DNA from: Pseudomonas fortuita
GTDB lineage: Bacteria > Pseudomonadota > Gammaproteobacteria > Pseudomonadales > Pseudomonadaceae
NCBI RefSeq assembly: GCF_026898135.2
Contig: NZ_CP114035.2
Location: 1,839,501-1,903,500 of the forward strand
Length of the DNA stretch: 64,000 nt
Direction: 5' to 3'
Positions 48,090-55,783 of this stretch are shown here, piece after piece. The notes below the pieces were generated by a model, which made no database searches, was not told the origin of the DNA, and saw nothing but the letters and a program-made list of their open reading frames with translations. Position numbers and translations under genes: made by a program. Every line of letters begins with the position of its first letter. Positions within the stretch are counted from its first letter, which is position 1.

Positions 48090-48607
48090 GGCTGCACCTC
48101 CAGCACATGTCTGTGACTGAAGTGGCGGGCTTTTCCTGTCTTCACGTTGGTGCCGTAAAGCTCGCCTGGGTTGCTCCAATAAGAGCCGTAACCAGTGATT
48201 TCCACAGTAATTAAATGACCTCCTACATCGGCCCGCACTTTGGTCCCCTTGGGGTATGTGTGCTGGACTGCGGCGGAGTACCGGCGATTAGCAAAGTCAG
48301 CTGCCCTCATGGCGTCATGCGCGTCGCTCATGTCGACGGCCAGATTTGCGAGATCTGAAGTGTCGACCAGAATGGCTGAGTCGATCTGTTGCTCGCCGTT
48401 GCGGGCTGCATCCAACTTCGACTGGTACAGTCCGCCTGGGCCACACCAGACGGTCGTTGGTGTCAGTCGATGGGCGGCTAGCTCCGATATCTGCCGGAAC
48501 ACTTCTTGGGCTATCACCTCTGTACTCATGTCGTGGAGGCTGCGAACGGATGAAAGTGCGTGCTCAAGCGAGGTTGCGGTGAAGATGATGTGTTGAGTGC
48601 GGCTCAT
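48086..48607 (-). CDS. Early phage protein of unknown function
   Basis: A 173-residue protein: N-terminal helical half (HIIFTATSLEHALSSVRSLHDMSTEVIAQEVFRQISELAAH) and a C-terminal SH3-like beta part (KGTKVRADVGGHLITVEITGYGSYWSNPGELYGTNVKTGKARHFSHRHVLEV). ATGA overlaps with both neighbours. Not recognised. Confidence 0.65.
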   Translation of the reverse strand: MSRTQHIIFTATSLEHALSSVRSLHDMSTEVIAQEVFRQISELAAHRLTPTTVWCGPGGLYQSKLDAARNGEQQIDSAILVDTSDLANLAVDMSDAHDAMRAADFANRRYSAAVQHTYPKGTKVRADVGGHLITVEITGYGSYWSNPGELYGTNVKTGKARHFSHRHVLEVQP

Positions 48608-49407
48608 GCTGCTTTCCCCGCTGTTGTGCCGATGGCCAGGGTTCTGCGCAGCTCGAAGTGGACGCGCAATGCGAGCGCCTGGATGTCCTGCTGTTGCTGC
48701 GTGGCCCGTTTGCAGCCTGGCTCGGTGCCTGGAAGGGCTTTCCAAGTCTTTTCGGCCAGAAGCAACGTCTCGGCCGTATTGATCAGCAGGTCATAGTCCG
48801 ATCTGGTCACCGGTATGCTCGGGTTGGGCTGATCAGCAGGGGGCAGGAACCCGGCTCGCTGCAGGGCGGCCTCAATTGCCTGTGCCATCTGCCCGCAGGT
48901 GGCGTACGTACCGTTCTGCTCGGCCAGTGTTGCGTCCAGCGCGGCCTCAATGCAGCTGGCGGCTGATGGTTGCGTATACCCCACGGCAGGCTGCGCGTGC
49001 GGGCGATTTTTAGCGATTAGCGTTGCATCAGCGGGCGCTGCCTCGCGCAGCTTGTAGTGGGGTATCAGTGCCTCGGCGGGGCTGCTGACGGGGCGGATAA
49101 TGCCTGCTGCTTCGCAGCAGAAACTTTTTGTTTTTTGCGCGTCGACAACACGGACTTCGCGGAGCGAAGCGGGAGTGGCCTCGATGAAGTCCTGTGTTAT
49201 CGCGTGCCCGCTTCCCTCCGGGTTCGAGCCCTGTGGTGGTATCCCCATGATGGTGGTGCCACTGTTATTGCCTAGCAGGAGATCAAAAAACAAGCCGCCT
49301 TGGTGGTGGGCACGACCTGCTTTTCGACCAAGGAAATAGGCGTAGGCATACAGCCCGACTATGAACGCGCTGATGACGATGAGGGCGATGACCTGTTGGG
49401 TAGTCAT
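48604..49407 (-). CDS. Membrane-anchored early phage protein
   Basis: A 267-residue protein. Residues 5-27 are a transmembrane helix (VIALIVISAFIVGLYAYAYFLG); the rest is cytosolic or periplasmic, with CIEAALDATLAEQNGTYATCGQMAQAIEAALQRAGF and a basic helical end. AGGAG site before ATG 49407. Possibly a host-envelope or exclusion factor; function unknown. Confidence 0.65.
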   Translation of the reverse strand: MTTQQVIALIVISAFIVGLYAYAYFLGRKAGRAHHQGGLFFDLLLGNNSGTTIMGIPPQGSNPEGSGHAITQDFIEATPASLREVRVVDAQKTKSFCCEAAGIIRPVSSPAEALIPHYKLREAAPADATLIAKNRPHAQPAVGYTQPSAASCIEAALDATLAEQNGTYATCGQMAQAIEAALQRAGFLPPADQPNPSIPVTRSDYDLLINTAETLLLAEKTWKALPGTEPGCKRATQQQQDIQALALRVHFELRRTLAIGTTAGKAA

Positions 49408-49459
49408 GGGTCTTACTCCTGGTGGTGTGCGGGCCGGTGGTGGCGGCCCTTGCTGGGTG

Positions 49460-49777
49460 TTACTGCTTTTCTTGATCTGGCTGCCGAGAGTGCTTTTCAT
49501 CCGCCAGGTAGGCCCTGCTATCTATCAAGGCGGCCACATGACGGATGTGGGCGAACTTCAGGGCTTTCTGGCTGTTGTCCAGTGTCGTGATGGGCAAGCA
49601 GATCCGACCGACCTTCAGTTGTTCGGCAAAGGTGTCTTCGTTGAGGTTGCGGAAGTACTGCACGCGCACCTTGTCGAGTGGGATGAGCACATCGCCAAAG
49701 GTTCGGTACAGCAGTTCAACGGTGGTTGCGTCAGGTGCGTGCGGCAGGCGCAGCGCGATTTGGTTGGTATTGCTCAT
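49460..49777 (-). CDS. PrtN-family transcriptional activator, copy 2
   Basis: A 105-residue protein: ATTVELLYRTFGDVLIPLDKVRVQYFRNLNEDTFAEQLKVGRICLPITTLDNSQKALKFAHIRHVAALIDSRAYLA. The spacing of IPLDKV..YF.NL....F...L..G.I.LPI..L..SQK....HI..LA..ID matches PrtN and the 47211 protein, with low overall identity. Two different PrtN proteins in one phage operon is uncommon. Confidence 0.8.
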   Translation of the reverse strand: MSNTNQIALRLPHAPDATTVELLYRTFGDVLIPLDKVRVQYFRNLNEDTFAEQLKVGRICLPITTLDNSQKALKFAHIRHVAALIDSRAYLADEKHSRQPDQEKQ

Positions 49778-49946
49778 CAGGCTTCGGGCTCTCCCTGAGC
49801 TTGTGGCGTGACGGGTGGTGCCAAGTGATCTCGCAGTGCTTGCGTACCAGGTCGCGCCATTCTTCAGGAACCTCCTGGAGCGCAGCGTTGCGCTCCTCAC
49901 GGGTCTTGAACTGGAGGATCTGGGCCGCGTACTGCCTAGGCCGCAT
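49731..49946 (-). CDS. Small early phage protein
   Basis: A 71-residue basic protein: RPRQYAAQILQFKTREERNAALQEVPEEWRDLVRKHCEITWHHPSRHKLRE. The REERNAALQEVPEEWRDLVRKH segment is a pattern found in small proteins next to phage replication and host-takeover genes. It overlaps both neighbours. Not assigned. Confidence 0.6.
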   Translation of the reverse strand: MRPRQYAAQILQFKTREERNAALQEVPEEWRDLVRKHCEITWHHPSRHKLRESPKPDEQYQPNRAAPAART

Positions 49947-50220
49947 AGCGCTTGTCTTCCGGTGGTGTCGGAAGTTGCAGATTGAGGCGTTCGGCAAGCC
50001 AGGGGATCCCGGCCTGCTTCACGCGTGTCGACTCGCTGTACTGCATCCCGGCTTCGGGGTGAAACCAGCTGCCCTCCTTGATCCGCAGGTATTCGCGGTC
50101 GCGCGTGGGGTAGCGGGGCAGATTGCGCTCGGTCAACAGTTCGTTCTCACGCATGCGGCGGATCAGCTCGTTACGGCTGATACCGAAGTGCTTGGCGGTC
50201 TGTGCAAGTGTGCGTTCCAA
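49936..50220 (-). CDS. KilAC-domain (antirepressor-type) protein
   Basis: A 94-residue protein: ERTLAQTAKHFGISRNELIRRMRENELLTERNLPRYPTRDREYLRIKEGSWFHPEAGMQYSESTRVKQAGIPWLAERL, matching the C-terminal KilAC/ANT domain of phage antirepressors (helix-turn-helix, then ...EGxF ... T.KG..WL). The N-terminal BRO/Rha domain is missing. AGGAGG lies 4-6 bases before TTG 50220; GTG 50226 directly follows the site and is less likely. Confidence 0.7.
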   Translation of the reverse strand: MERTLAQTAKHFGISRNELIRRMRENELLTERNLPRYPTRDREYLRIKEGSWFHPEAGMQYSESTRVKQAGIPWLAERLNLQLPTPPEDKRYAA

Positions 50221-50229
50221 GTCCACCTC

Positions 50230-50541
50230 CTAAGCCACGTCGGCGAGTACAGGCTCGACATGTGGCATGTCGGCTGTGTCCAGCTTGCCGTTGGCGATAG
50301 CTTCGAGGTGCGCTGCAACCTTTCGCGCACTGGCGAGATTGTTCGCTGGCAGCGTCACGCTGTTCACTGTCGAGCCCATGCGGATTACGACATTGACCTG
50401 GTCGAGATAAACCTCAGTCTGCAGCGTTGCCTTGGCGCGCGCGCCATTCGATTCGTCGCGAAGGATGTGGGTGAACTGCCCGGTCAGGTTTGTCTGCGCT
50501 TTGAGGCAGGCAAATGCGTTATGGCTAAGTGCGTAGCTCAT
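50230..50541 (-). CDS. Early phage protein of unknown function
   Basis: A 103-residue protein: NAFACLKAQTNLTGQFTHILRDESNGARAKATLQTEVYLDQVNVVIRMGSTVNSVTLPANNLASARKVAAHLEAIANGK. Alpha/beta pattern. ATG 50541 overlaps the stop of the preceding 57-residue gene. Not recognised. Confidence 0.65.
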   Translation of the reverse strand: MSYALSHNAFACLKAQTNLTGQFTHILRDESNGARAKATLQTEVYLDQVNVVIRMGSTVNSVTLPANNLASARKVAAHLEAIANGKLDTADMPHVEPVLADVA

Positions 50542-50711
50542 GCCGCGTGCCCTCCATCGTGTGGGGGCGTGCAGTTTGAAGCGGGGGATGACGTAGGGCG
50601 TTTGGTAGTGACGAATGCGCAGCCGTGCTGCTTGGCCAGTCGCCGGACTTTGAAGGTCAGGTCGATGGATGCGGCTGCTGGATGGACATGTAGTGATGCA
50701 GTGGTGTGCAT
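50538..50711 (-). CDS. First gene of the leftward operon, small basic protein
   Basis: A 57-residue ORF: MHTTASLHVHPAAASIDLTF, then KVRRLAKQHGCAFVTTKRP and a Pro/Gly/His tail. GAGG lies 8 bases upstream of ATG 50711, and its stop makes an ATGA overlap with the next gene. Directly behind the left operators. Possibly a nucleic-acid-binding protein. Confidence 0.55.
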   Translation of the reverse strand: MHTTASLHVHPAAASIDLTFKVRRLAKQHGCAFVTTKRPTSSPASNCTPPHDGGHAA

Positions 50712-50749
50712 GGTGTTGCCTCACTCTGTGGTGGAAGAGTGAGGCAAAT

Positions 50750-50787
50750 ATCAACTTCTGGTTGTTTTATGTCAACTGAAAATTGAT
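50750..50787. promoter_or_regulatory. Left operators of the prophage 2 repressor
   Basis: ATCAACTTCTGGTTGTT (50750-50766) and GTCAACTGAAAATTGAT (50771-50787), 21 bases apart, match the ATCAAC-N5-GTTGAT palindrome found at the cI/cro junction. They lie between cI and the leftward operon. Confidence 0.75.
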
Positions 50788-50817
50788 GTTGTAAGGGGCC
50801 ATGTGTCCAATGGTTGA

Positions 50818-51549
50818 TTACTCGGGGATGAAGGAGCCCACGACCTTACCGCAGATGTGGGTCTCTTCCGTGATGTCTATGATTGGATATTGAGGATTTA
50901 TGGGCCGCAGGAATTGACGTCCAGCATCTGACACAAGCACCTTGAAGGTCACCTCATTGGTCCTTGGTACCCTCGCTATGACACGATCACCTGTATGTGC
51001 CTCTACCTCGGGATCTACGAAAATGATGCAGCCGGTAGGATAGCTTCTCCCTGGTCCAGGGTTTGTCATTGAGTCGCCAAGCACCTTTAGGGCATAACCG
51101 CTGTCGCTGATGGGGACTGGGCATGACAGCCAGCTATCTGCTTGGTAGGGCTCAAAGTTTGAGATGGCTTCACACCATGCACCAGCTTGAACCCAGGAGA
51201 TTAGAGGCACCTTCCCGAAACGCTCCAGTATTCCACTCACATTGGATTGATCGCCGACCTTGAGTTGGTGAGCCTTACCGTTAGGCTCCTGGGCTTTAGG
51301 CAGTACCCCATACTCCAGCCATTCGCGGCGTACGTTCAGCCAAGCGCACAGCGCGGCCATGCTGTCAGCTTCCGCAATTGCCTCGCCATTCAGCCATTTG
51401 CTGATGGCTTGAGTCGTTTTATGAACCCCGACCATCTTCAGGCGTTTGTGGATGTCCACGCCTCTGCCTCGGCTTCTAACGCCGGCGTCGTCGAGGGCCT
51501 CATGTAGTCGTGCGCTGAAGGCTGCGCGTAGCTCATTTTTATCAACCAT
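50818..51549 (-). CDS. cI: CI-type prophage repressor with cleavable S24 domain
   Basis: A 243-residue protein. HTH in residues 8-75 (LKMVGVHKTTQAISKWLNGEA); LexA-like C-terminal domain with cleavage site Ala122-Gly123 (SWVQAGAWCE), catalytic Ser160 (VLGDSMTNP) and Lys203 (VTFKVLV). All elements for RecA-stimulated self-cleavage are present, unlike the prophage 1 repressor. Its own start codon lies inside an operator. Confidence 0.92.
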   Translation of the reverse strand: MVDKNELRAAFSARLHEALDDAGVRSRGRGVDIHKRLKMVGVHKTTQAISKWLNGEAIAEADSMAALCAWLNVRREWLEYGVLPKAQEPNGKAHQLKVGDQSNVSGILERFGKVPLISWVQAGAWCEAISNFEPYQADSWLSCPVPISDSGYALKVLGDSMTNPGPGRSYPTGCIIFVDPEVEAHTGDRVIARVPRTNEVTFKVLVSDAGRQFLRPINPQYPIIDITEETHICGKVVGSFIPE

Positions 51550-51614
51550 GGGTTGATGGTTGCACAGAGCTTGCGCAATAGTCAGTTGATCTATAATATC
51601 AACTCCGGGTTGAT
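51541..51614. promoter_or_regulatory. Right operator region of prophage 2
   Basis: ATCAACCATGGGTTGAT (51541-51557) is a perfect-arm operator that contains the cI start codon; ATCAACTCCGGGTTGAT (51598-51614) lies just before the cro-like gene; a half-site CAGTTGAT is at 51583-51590. These define the ATCAAC-N5-GTTGAT consensus and predict strong autoregulation of cI. Confidence 0.82.
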
Positions 51615-51627
51615 AATGGAGGTTGAC

Positions 51628-51891
51628 ATGCTGCGGCCCGAAGATTTTCCGAATGCGATAGCGTTCGCTTTTGAAGCTGTTGGAGGTATCGGTGCTGCTG
51701 CCAAGGTATGCGGGATCAGTTATCAGGCTTTGAATAAATGGCGTCTGGCTGGCTCCTTGCCTAGGACGGACTACACCGGCGAAACGAATTATGCAGAGCG
51801 CTTAGCGAATGCTGCTGGACAGAAAGGTAACCCATTTGAAGCGTCCTGGTTGCTTGAAGTAGCCGCTCCTCAGAGACAGCGGCCAACATAG
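51628..51891 (+). CDS. cro: Cro-type regulator (YdaS-like)
   Basis: An 87-residue protein: EAVGGIGAAAKVCGISYQALNKWRLAGSLPRTDYTGETNYAERLANAA, the YdaS/Cro family of short HTH antirepressors. GGAGG lies 5 bases before ATG 51628; upstream in-frame ATGs at 51553 and 51616 overlap the operators. Opposes CI at the shared operators. Confidence 0.85.
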   Translation: MLRPEDFPNAIAFAFEAVGGIGAAAKVCGISYQALNKWRLAGSLPRTDYTGETNYAERLANAAGQKGNPFEASWLLEVAAPQRQRPT

Positions 51892-51921
51892 AAAAAAGGC
51901 GACCCGAAGGTCGCCTGGTTT
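51892..51921 (+). terminator. Hairpin after the cro-like gene
   Basis: GGCGACC-CGAA-GGTCGCC (51898-51915) flanked by six A on the left and TGGTTTCCCC on the right. Strong leftward, weak rightward terminator; begins the structured untranslated region that follows. Confidence 0.6.
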
Positions 51922-51923
51922 CC

Positions 51924-52458
51924 CCCAGTAGCACCACCACAGTGCTACCGGGCCGCGTTCAAGGATGTGGTGCACACCACGAAACTACTGTCCTTGAACC
52001 CGGGGGTCCAGGCACAGGTGCCTGGGGTGCCGCCTTTCTCCACCACAGATAGGGCGGCGGGGTGCCAGTGATAGTCGGGCGACATCATTGGCAAGGGCTC
52101 TTTACGAACCACGCGGCGAGTCTAACACCACCGCTCGTCGCTGGCACTGGCAGCTTTAGTAGCGTAATGCCATGTGCCAGAAGGAAGGCGAGTGATCGTC
52201 TTTCAAACCCGGCAGTAGCACCACGATGCTGCCGGGGCGCGTGATAGGTAGTCGGGCACACCACATAGGTCCACTCACCTTGATCGTAACGCCCAAGCAG
52301 GGAGCTTGGGTGTCATCTCCTTCACCACGGGAGGTGGTTGTTTCGCCGGGGCTGGTCGATGGAGCGCCGCCCCGGTCTGAGGCCGTTTCTGCCCTTGATG
52401 GGACGGCTATTGCACACCTACAACGCTATGCGGTGCTGGTTTCACCACAACACGCCGC
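51924..52458 (+). ncRNA. Putative structured RNA: array of stem-loops presenting CACCAC
   Basis: A 535-nt untranslated stretch between cro and the CII-type gene, with no credible ORF. Hairpins: GTAGCAC/GTGCTAC (51928-51948), GTTCAAGGA/TCCTTGAAC (51957-51999, with inner GTGGTG-CA-CACCAC), CCAGGCAC-AG-GTGCCTGG (52008-52025), GCCGCC/GGCGGC (52029-52058), GCGGCGAG/CTCGTCGC (52113-52141), CTGGCACTGGCA/TGCCATGTGCCAG (52141-52180), CCCGGCAG/CTGCCGGG (52208-52236), CCCAAGC/GCTTGGG (52292-52310), ATCTCC/GGAGGT (52315-52335) and GCGGTG/CGCCGC (52430-52458). CACCAC recurs at eight places; in six hairpins it is in the apical loop. The segments 51928-52058 and 52212-52335 are diverged tandem copies, offset about 284 nt. 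Confidence 0.6.
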
Positions 52459-52488
52459 AGGCACTGGCTACCGACAAGGACCAACGCC

Positions 52489-53007
52489 ATGAGCCGAATT
52501 GCAATGAGCTGCATTGAGCGCGCCAAGCGCGAAGTGCTCCCGCTCGAACTCGCGCTGTACCACGCTGTGCGGGACTACACAGGCGGTGCTGCCGCCATTG
52601 CCGCCACCACCGGCCGTAACGCCACGACTCTCCAACACAAGTTGTCTCCCACCCATCCGACTCACATCGTCAACGTTCAAGAGTTCAGTGAGATCCTGGA
52701 GCTGACCAAGGACCCACGGATCCTTGATTCGGTCCACGCTCTTGTCGGTGACACCATTTGGCAAGAGCTGTCTGACGCATACACCCATGACATCCCCGAA
52801 ACGCTGACGATGGGCATTGCCGAGTTCTTCCGGCAGGTAGCCAATCTGGCCGAAACCTGGGCCCGCAGCATCGGTGATGGAAAGGTCGACGATCAGGAAC
52901 TGGCTGAAATCCAGAATCAGGTGTTCCGGGGCATCCAGGGGCTGCTCGGCATGTATCGCCGTGCCGAGTACGTCAACCAGACCACTCGGGGGGCTCACCG
53001 TGGCTGA
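52489..53007 (+). CDS. CII-type phage regulatory protein (Phage_CP76 family)
   Basis: A 172-residue protein: LELALYHAVRDYTGGAAAIAATTGRNATTLQHKLSPTHPTHIVNVQEFSEILELTKDPRILDSVHALVG, the CII/CP76 DNA-binding family, followed by a helical oligomerisation part (IAEFFRQVANLAETWARSIGDGKVDDQELAEIQNQV). In related phages it activates the lysogenic promoter. Overlaps the next gene by eight bases. Confidence 0.85.
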   Translation: MSRIAMSCIERAKREVLPLELALYHAVRDYTGGAAAIAATTGRNATTLQHKLSPTHPTHIVNVQEFSEILELTKDPRILDSVHALVGDTIWQELSDAYTHDIPETLTMGIAEFFRQVANLAETWARSIGDGKVDDQELAEIQNQVFRGIQGLLGMYRRAEYVNQTTRGAHRG

Positions 53008-53218
53008 TATCGCAGATCTGGCGAATGATCGCGCCCAATGGCACCTGGACCTGGTTCTGTCGGCACGCTTGCCTGCGCCCGAGTGTGAGTCACTGGAAGA
53101 TTGCGTTGGTTGTGGGGGCTCCATCCCTGAGCCGCGCCGGTTAGCCGTGCAAGGTTGCCAGCGTTGCATCGAATGCCAGGGATATTTCGAGAAGAAAGGG
53201 GCTCGGTATGCTGGATAA
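53000..53218 (+). CDS. TraR/DksA-type zinc-finger protein
   Basis: A 72-residue protein: ADIADLANDRAQWHLDLVLSARLPAPECESLEDCVGCGGSIPEPRRLAVQGCQRCIECQGYFEKK. The CxxC...CxxC zinc knuckle with IPEPRR is the TraR/DksA signature. Such phage proteins bind the RNA polymerase secondary channel. GTG 53000 has GGGGGG upstream; it overlaps genes on both sides. Confidence 0.87.
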   Translation: MADIADLANDRAQWHLDLVLSARLPAPECESLEDCVGCGGSIPEPRRLAVQGCQRCIECQGYFEKKGARYAG

Positions 53219-55421
53219 GGTTCTTGATCAGTTGCATGACTACGGCCTGCAGCCCGACCAGCCTCTGATTTTCGCCAAGCTGACCCGCTGCCGCACCAAG
53301 GATGACAAGGGCAAGGAAAAGAACGGTTGGTATGTCCTGCATGAGCATCTGGCCGAGAAGGGGCAAACCCTGATCTTCGGCAGCTTTGGCGATTGGCGCC
53401 TGGGCGAAACGCAGAAGGTGAAAACTGACGGCCGGGGGCTGACCCCGGACGAGCGTGAAGTTATGCGCGCACGGCAGGCTGACGCCAAGCGGCGTGCTGC
53501 CGAGATCGCCGCGAACGCTGCACGCCGTGCAGCCAAGCGGGCGGAAGCGCTGTTCAAACGTATGCCCGAGAAGGGGCGTAGCTCCTATCTGGATCGAAAG
53601 CAGGTGGTCGGTTTCGGCGTTCGTTATGCGCCGAAGTCGGGCGCAGTGCTCGTTCCGATGCAGAATGCTCAGGACGCCATTGTCGGCCTGCAGGTGATTT
53701 TCCCGACTATCCAGGAGGATACAGGACGGGACAAGTCCTACTGGCCGCATGGCATGGCCAAGGATGGTGCTTTTCACATGATTGGTGGTCATCCAGAGCC
53801 CGGTGAGCCTGTGCTTGTGTGTGAGGGCTACGCCACCGGCGCTAGCCTGCACATGGCGACCTCCCAGGCAGTGGCCATCGCCTTCGATGCGGGCAACCTG
53901 ATGGCGGTCGCCAAGCACATGCGCGAACGCTTCCCTGGTCGGTCCATCATCATCTGCCGCGATGACGACTGGAAGACCAAGCGGCCGACCGGCGAGCCCT
54001 GGAACCCTGGTGAGGAAAAGGCCAACAACGCAGCGGTGGTTGTGGGTGGCCAGGTGGTCGGCCCGATCTTTTCGGGCGAGCGTGAGGTCAAGTGGACCGA
54101 CTTCAACGACCTTCACTGCGCTGAAGGCCTTGAGGCCGTTCGCCGGCAAGTCACGGCGGTGATCAAACCACCGGCTACCGGTGGCTGGAAGGACATGCTG
54201 GCCAGGACCGAGAGCGGTGCCCTGATCGCCCACATGCAGAACGTCGAGCTGATCTTGGCCAATGATGAGCGTTGGGGCGGGGTGATCGGCTACAACGCCT
54301 TCAGCTCGAAGATTATGCGCCTTCGTGCTGCGCCTTATGGCGGTGTGCCAGGGGAATGGAGCGACATCGACGATATGCGAGTGATGAAATGGCTAGCTCA
54401 GCAGGGCCTGCGCGTTAAGGCCTCCCATGTGGTTGAAGCGGTCAGCGTCGTCGCGCACGACAACGCCTTCCACCCAGTGTGCACCTACTTGGCCAAGCTC
54501 GAATGGGATCGTGTGCCGCGCTTGGAGCGCTGGCTGCATGAGATCTTCGGCGTCCCACGCAATGAATACAGCGCAAAGGTCGGGAAGCGCTGGCTGATCT
54601 CAGCAGTGGCGCGAGTCATGAAGCCCGGCTGTAAGGCGGATGCAGTAATGATCCTTGAGGGCGCGCAGGGCGCGGGCAAGTCCTCGGCCTTGGGCATCCT
54701 TGGGGGTGAGTGGTTCATGGACACGCCGTTCACCCTGGGAGACAAGGACGCGTTTCAGGCCATCCGCGGTAAGTGGATCGTCGAGCTGGGTGAGCTGGAC
54801 AGCTTCAACAAGGCTGAGAGCACCAAGGCCAAGCAATTCTTCTCGGCCTCCATCGATACCTACCGCGAAAGCTATGGTCGAAGAACAAGCGACGTTCCAC
54901 GCCAGTGTGTTTTCGCGGGGACCACCAACCAAGATGAATACCTCAAAGATGCCACGGGTAACCGGCGCTATTGGCCGGTCGCCTGCGTCAAGGTCGATCT
55001 GGAGGCGTTGCGCCGCGTGCGCGACCAGCTGTGGGCAGAAGCCATGTTCTGCTACCAAGCCGGTGATATCTGGTGGGTGACCCGTGAGGAGGAAGAGCTG
55101 TTCACTGCGGAGCAGGAAGAGCGCTTCGTGGTGGATGAATGGGAGGGGCCGATACTCGATTGGCTGGAGGCCTCCCAAGTCGGTGAAACGGTGACTGGCA
55201 GCGAAGTGCTGGGTCAGGCGCTGAACCTAGACCCTGGCCACTGGGGCAAGCCCGAGCAGATGCGTGTGGGGTCGATCATGCACCGCCTGGGTTGGCGTCG
55301 TCGTAGGCTAGCGGCGCTGCCAAAGAGCGGCAAGCGCCCTTGGGCGTATCAGAAGCCAGAGGGCTGGGGGCGGACGCCCCCCCTGGAGCAGCCTCCGGCG
55401 CCGAAGGAGGAATGCTTTTGA
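53208..55421 (+). CDS. TOPRIM primase fused to VapE-type helicase
   Basis: A 737-residue protein. Residues 1-140: basic lead-in with a long Ala/Arg helix; 150-330: TOPRIM-type primase core (EPVLVCEGYATGASLHMATSQAVAIAFDAGN, IIICRDDDW); 430-650: virulence-associated E (VapE) SF3-like ATPase, Walker A EGAQGAGKSSAL near 485, Walker B region WIVELGELDSF. C-terminal winged-helix-like end. Makes primers and unwinds DNA for prophage 2 replication, replacing the O/DnaC pair used by prophage 1. Confidence 0.92.
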   Translation: MLDKVLDQLHDYGLQPDQPLIFAKLTRCRTKDDKGKEKNGWYVLHEHLAEKGQTLIFGSFGDWRLGETQKVKTDGRGLTPDEREVMRARQADAKRRAAEIAANAARRAAKRAEALFKRMPEKGRSSYLDRKQVVGFGVRYAPKSGAVLVPMQNAQDAIVGLQVIFPTIQEDTGRDKSYWPHGMAKDGAFHMIGGHPEPGEPVLVCEGYATGASLHMATSQAVAIAFDAGNLMAVAKHMRERFPGRSIIICRDDDWKTKRPTGEPWNPGEEKANNAAVVVGGQVVGPIFSGEREVKWTDFNDLHCAEGLEAVRRQVTAVIKPPATGGWKDMLARTESGALIAHMQNVELILANDERWGGVIGYNAFSSKIMRLRAAPYGGVPGEWSDIDDMRVMKWLAQQGLRVKASHVVEAVSVVAHDNAFHPVCTYLAKLEWDRVPRLERWLHEIFGVPRNEYSAKVGKRWLISAVARVMKPGCKADAVMILEGAQGAGKSSALGILGGEWFMDTPFTLGDKDAFQAIRGKWIVELGELDSFNKAESTKAKQFFSASIDTYRESYGRRTSDVPRQCVFAGTTNQDEYLKDATGNRRYWPVACVKVDLEALRRVRDQLWAEAMFCYQAGDIWWVTREEEELFTAEQEERFVVDEWEGPILDWLEASQVGETVTGSEVLGQALNLDPGHWGKPEQMRVGSIMHRLGWRRRRLAALPKSGKRPWAYQKPEGWGRTPPLEQPPAPKEECF

Positions 55422-55783
55422 TCAAGCATATTGATGAGATGCTGAAGCTGTGGGCGCAAGAACTGCACACGCCAGATGTTTACGGCGGTGGTTCGGGTGG
55501 TGGTAGCATGCTTGGGCTTCTCATGGACTGCCGTGGAGATCTGATCCGAGGCACAAGGGGAAGTCGGGTGCTGCTTGATGAGTCTGCGGATATCGAGATC
55601 ATCGTGAATAAGCATCTGGAGCCACAGTTGTACGTCATTGTCAAAGAGCACTACTGCAACCAGGACAGCCTGCTCGAGCAGAAGATGTCGTATTGTAGGT
55701 GCAGTAGAAAGACGTACTATGAGCGCCTGCACCAGGCCCATGTTGCTATTCAAATGTTGTTGAAAGGGAAGAGGGCTGCATGA
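55418..55783 (+). CDS. Late antiterminator, Q-like (Phage_antitermQ type)
   Basis: A 121-residue protein: LKLWAQELHTPDVYGGGSGGGSMLGLLMDC, then IEIIVNKHLEPQLYVIVKEHYCNQDSLLEQKMSYCRCSRKTYYERLHQAHVAIQML, an HTH-containing Q family end. TTG 55418 is 7 bases after AAGGAGG and overlaps the primase stop; ATG 55412 is too close to that site. Different sequence type from Q of prophage 1. Confidence 0.75.
   Translation: MIKHIDEMLKLWAQELHTPDVYGGGSGGGSMLGLLMDCRGDLIRGTRGSRVLLDESADIEIIVNKHLEPQLYVIVKEHYCNQDSLLEQKMSYCRCSRKTYYERLHQAHVAIQMLLKGKRAA

Noticed and set aside
51924..52458. CRISPR-like array or solitary CRISPR repeats (RNA anti-CRISPR)
   Set aside because: Hairpin stems vary in sequence and spacers are not unique fixed-length units; no match to the usual Pseudomonas type I-F repeat hairpin.
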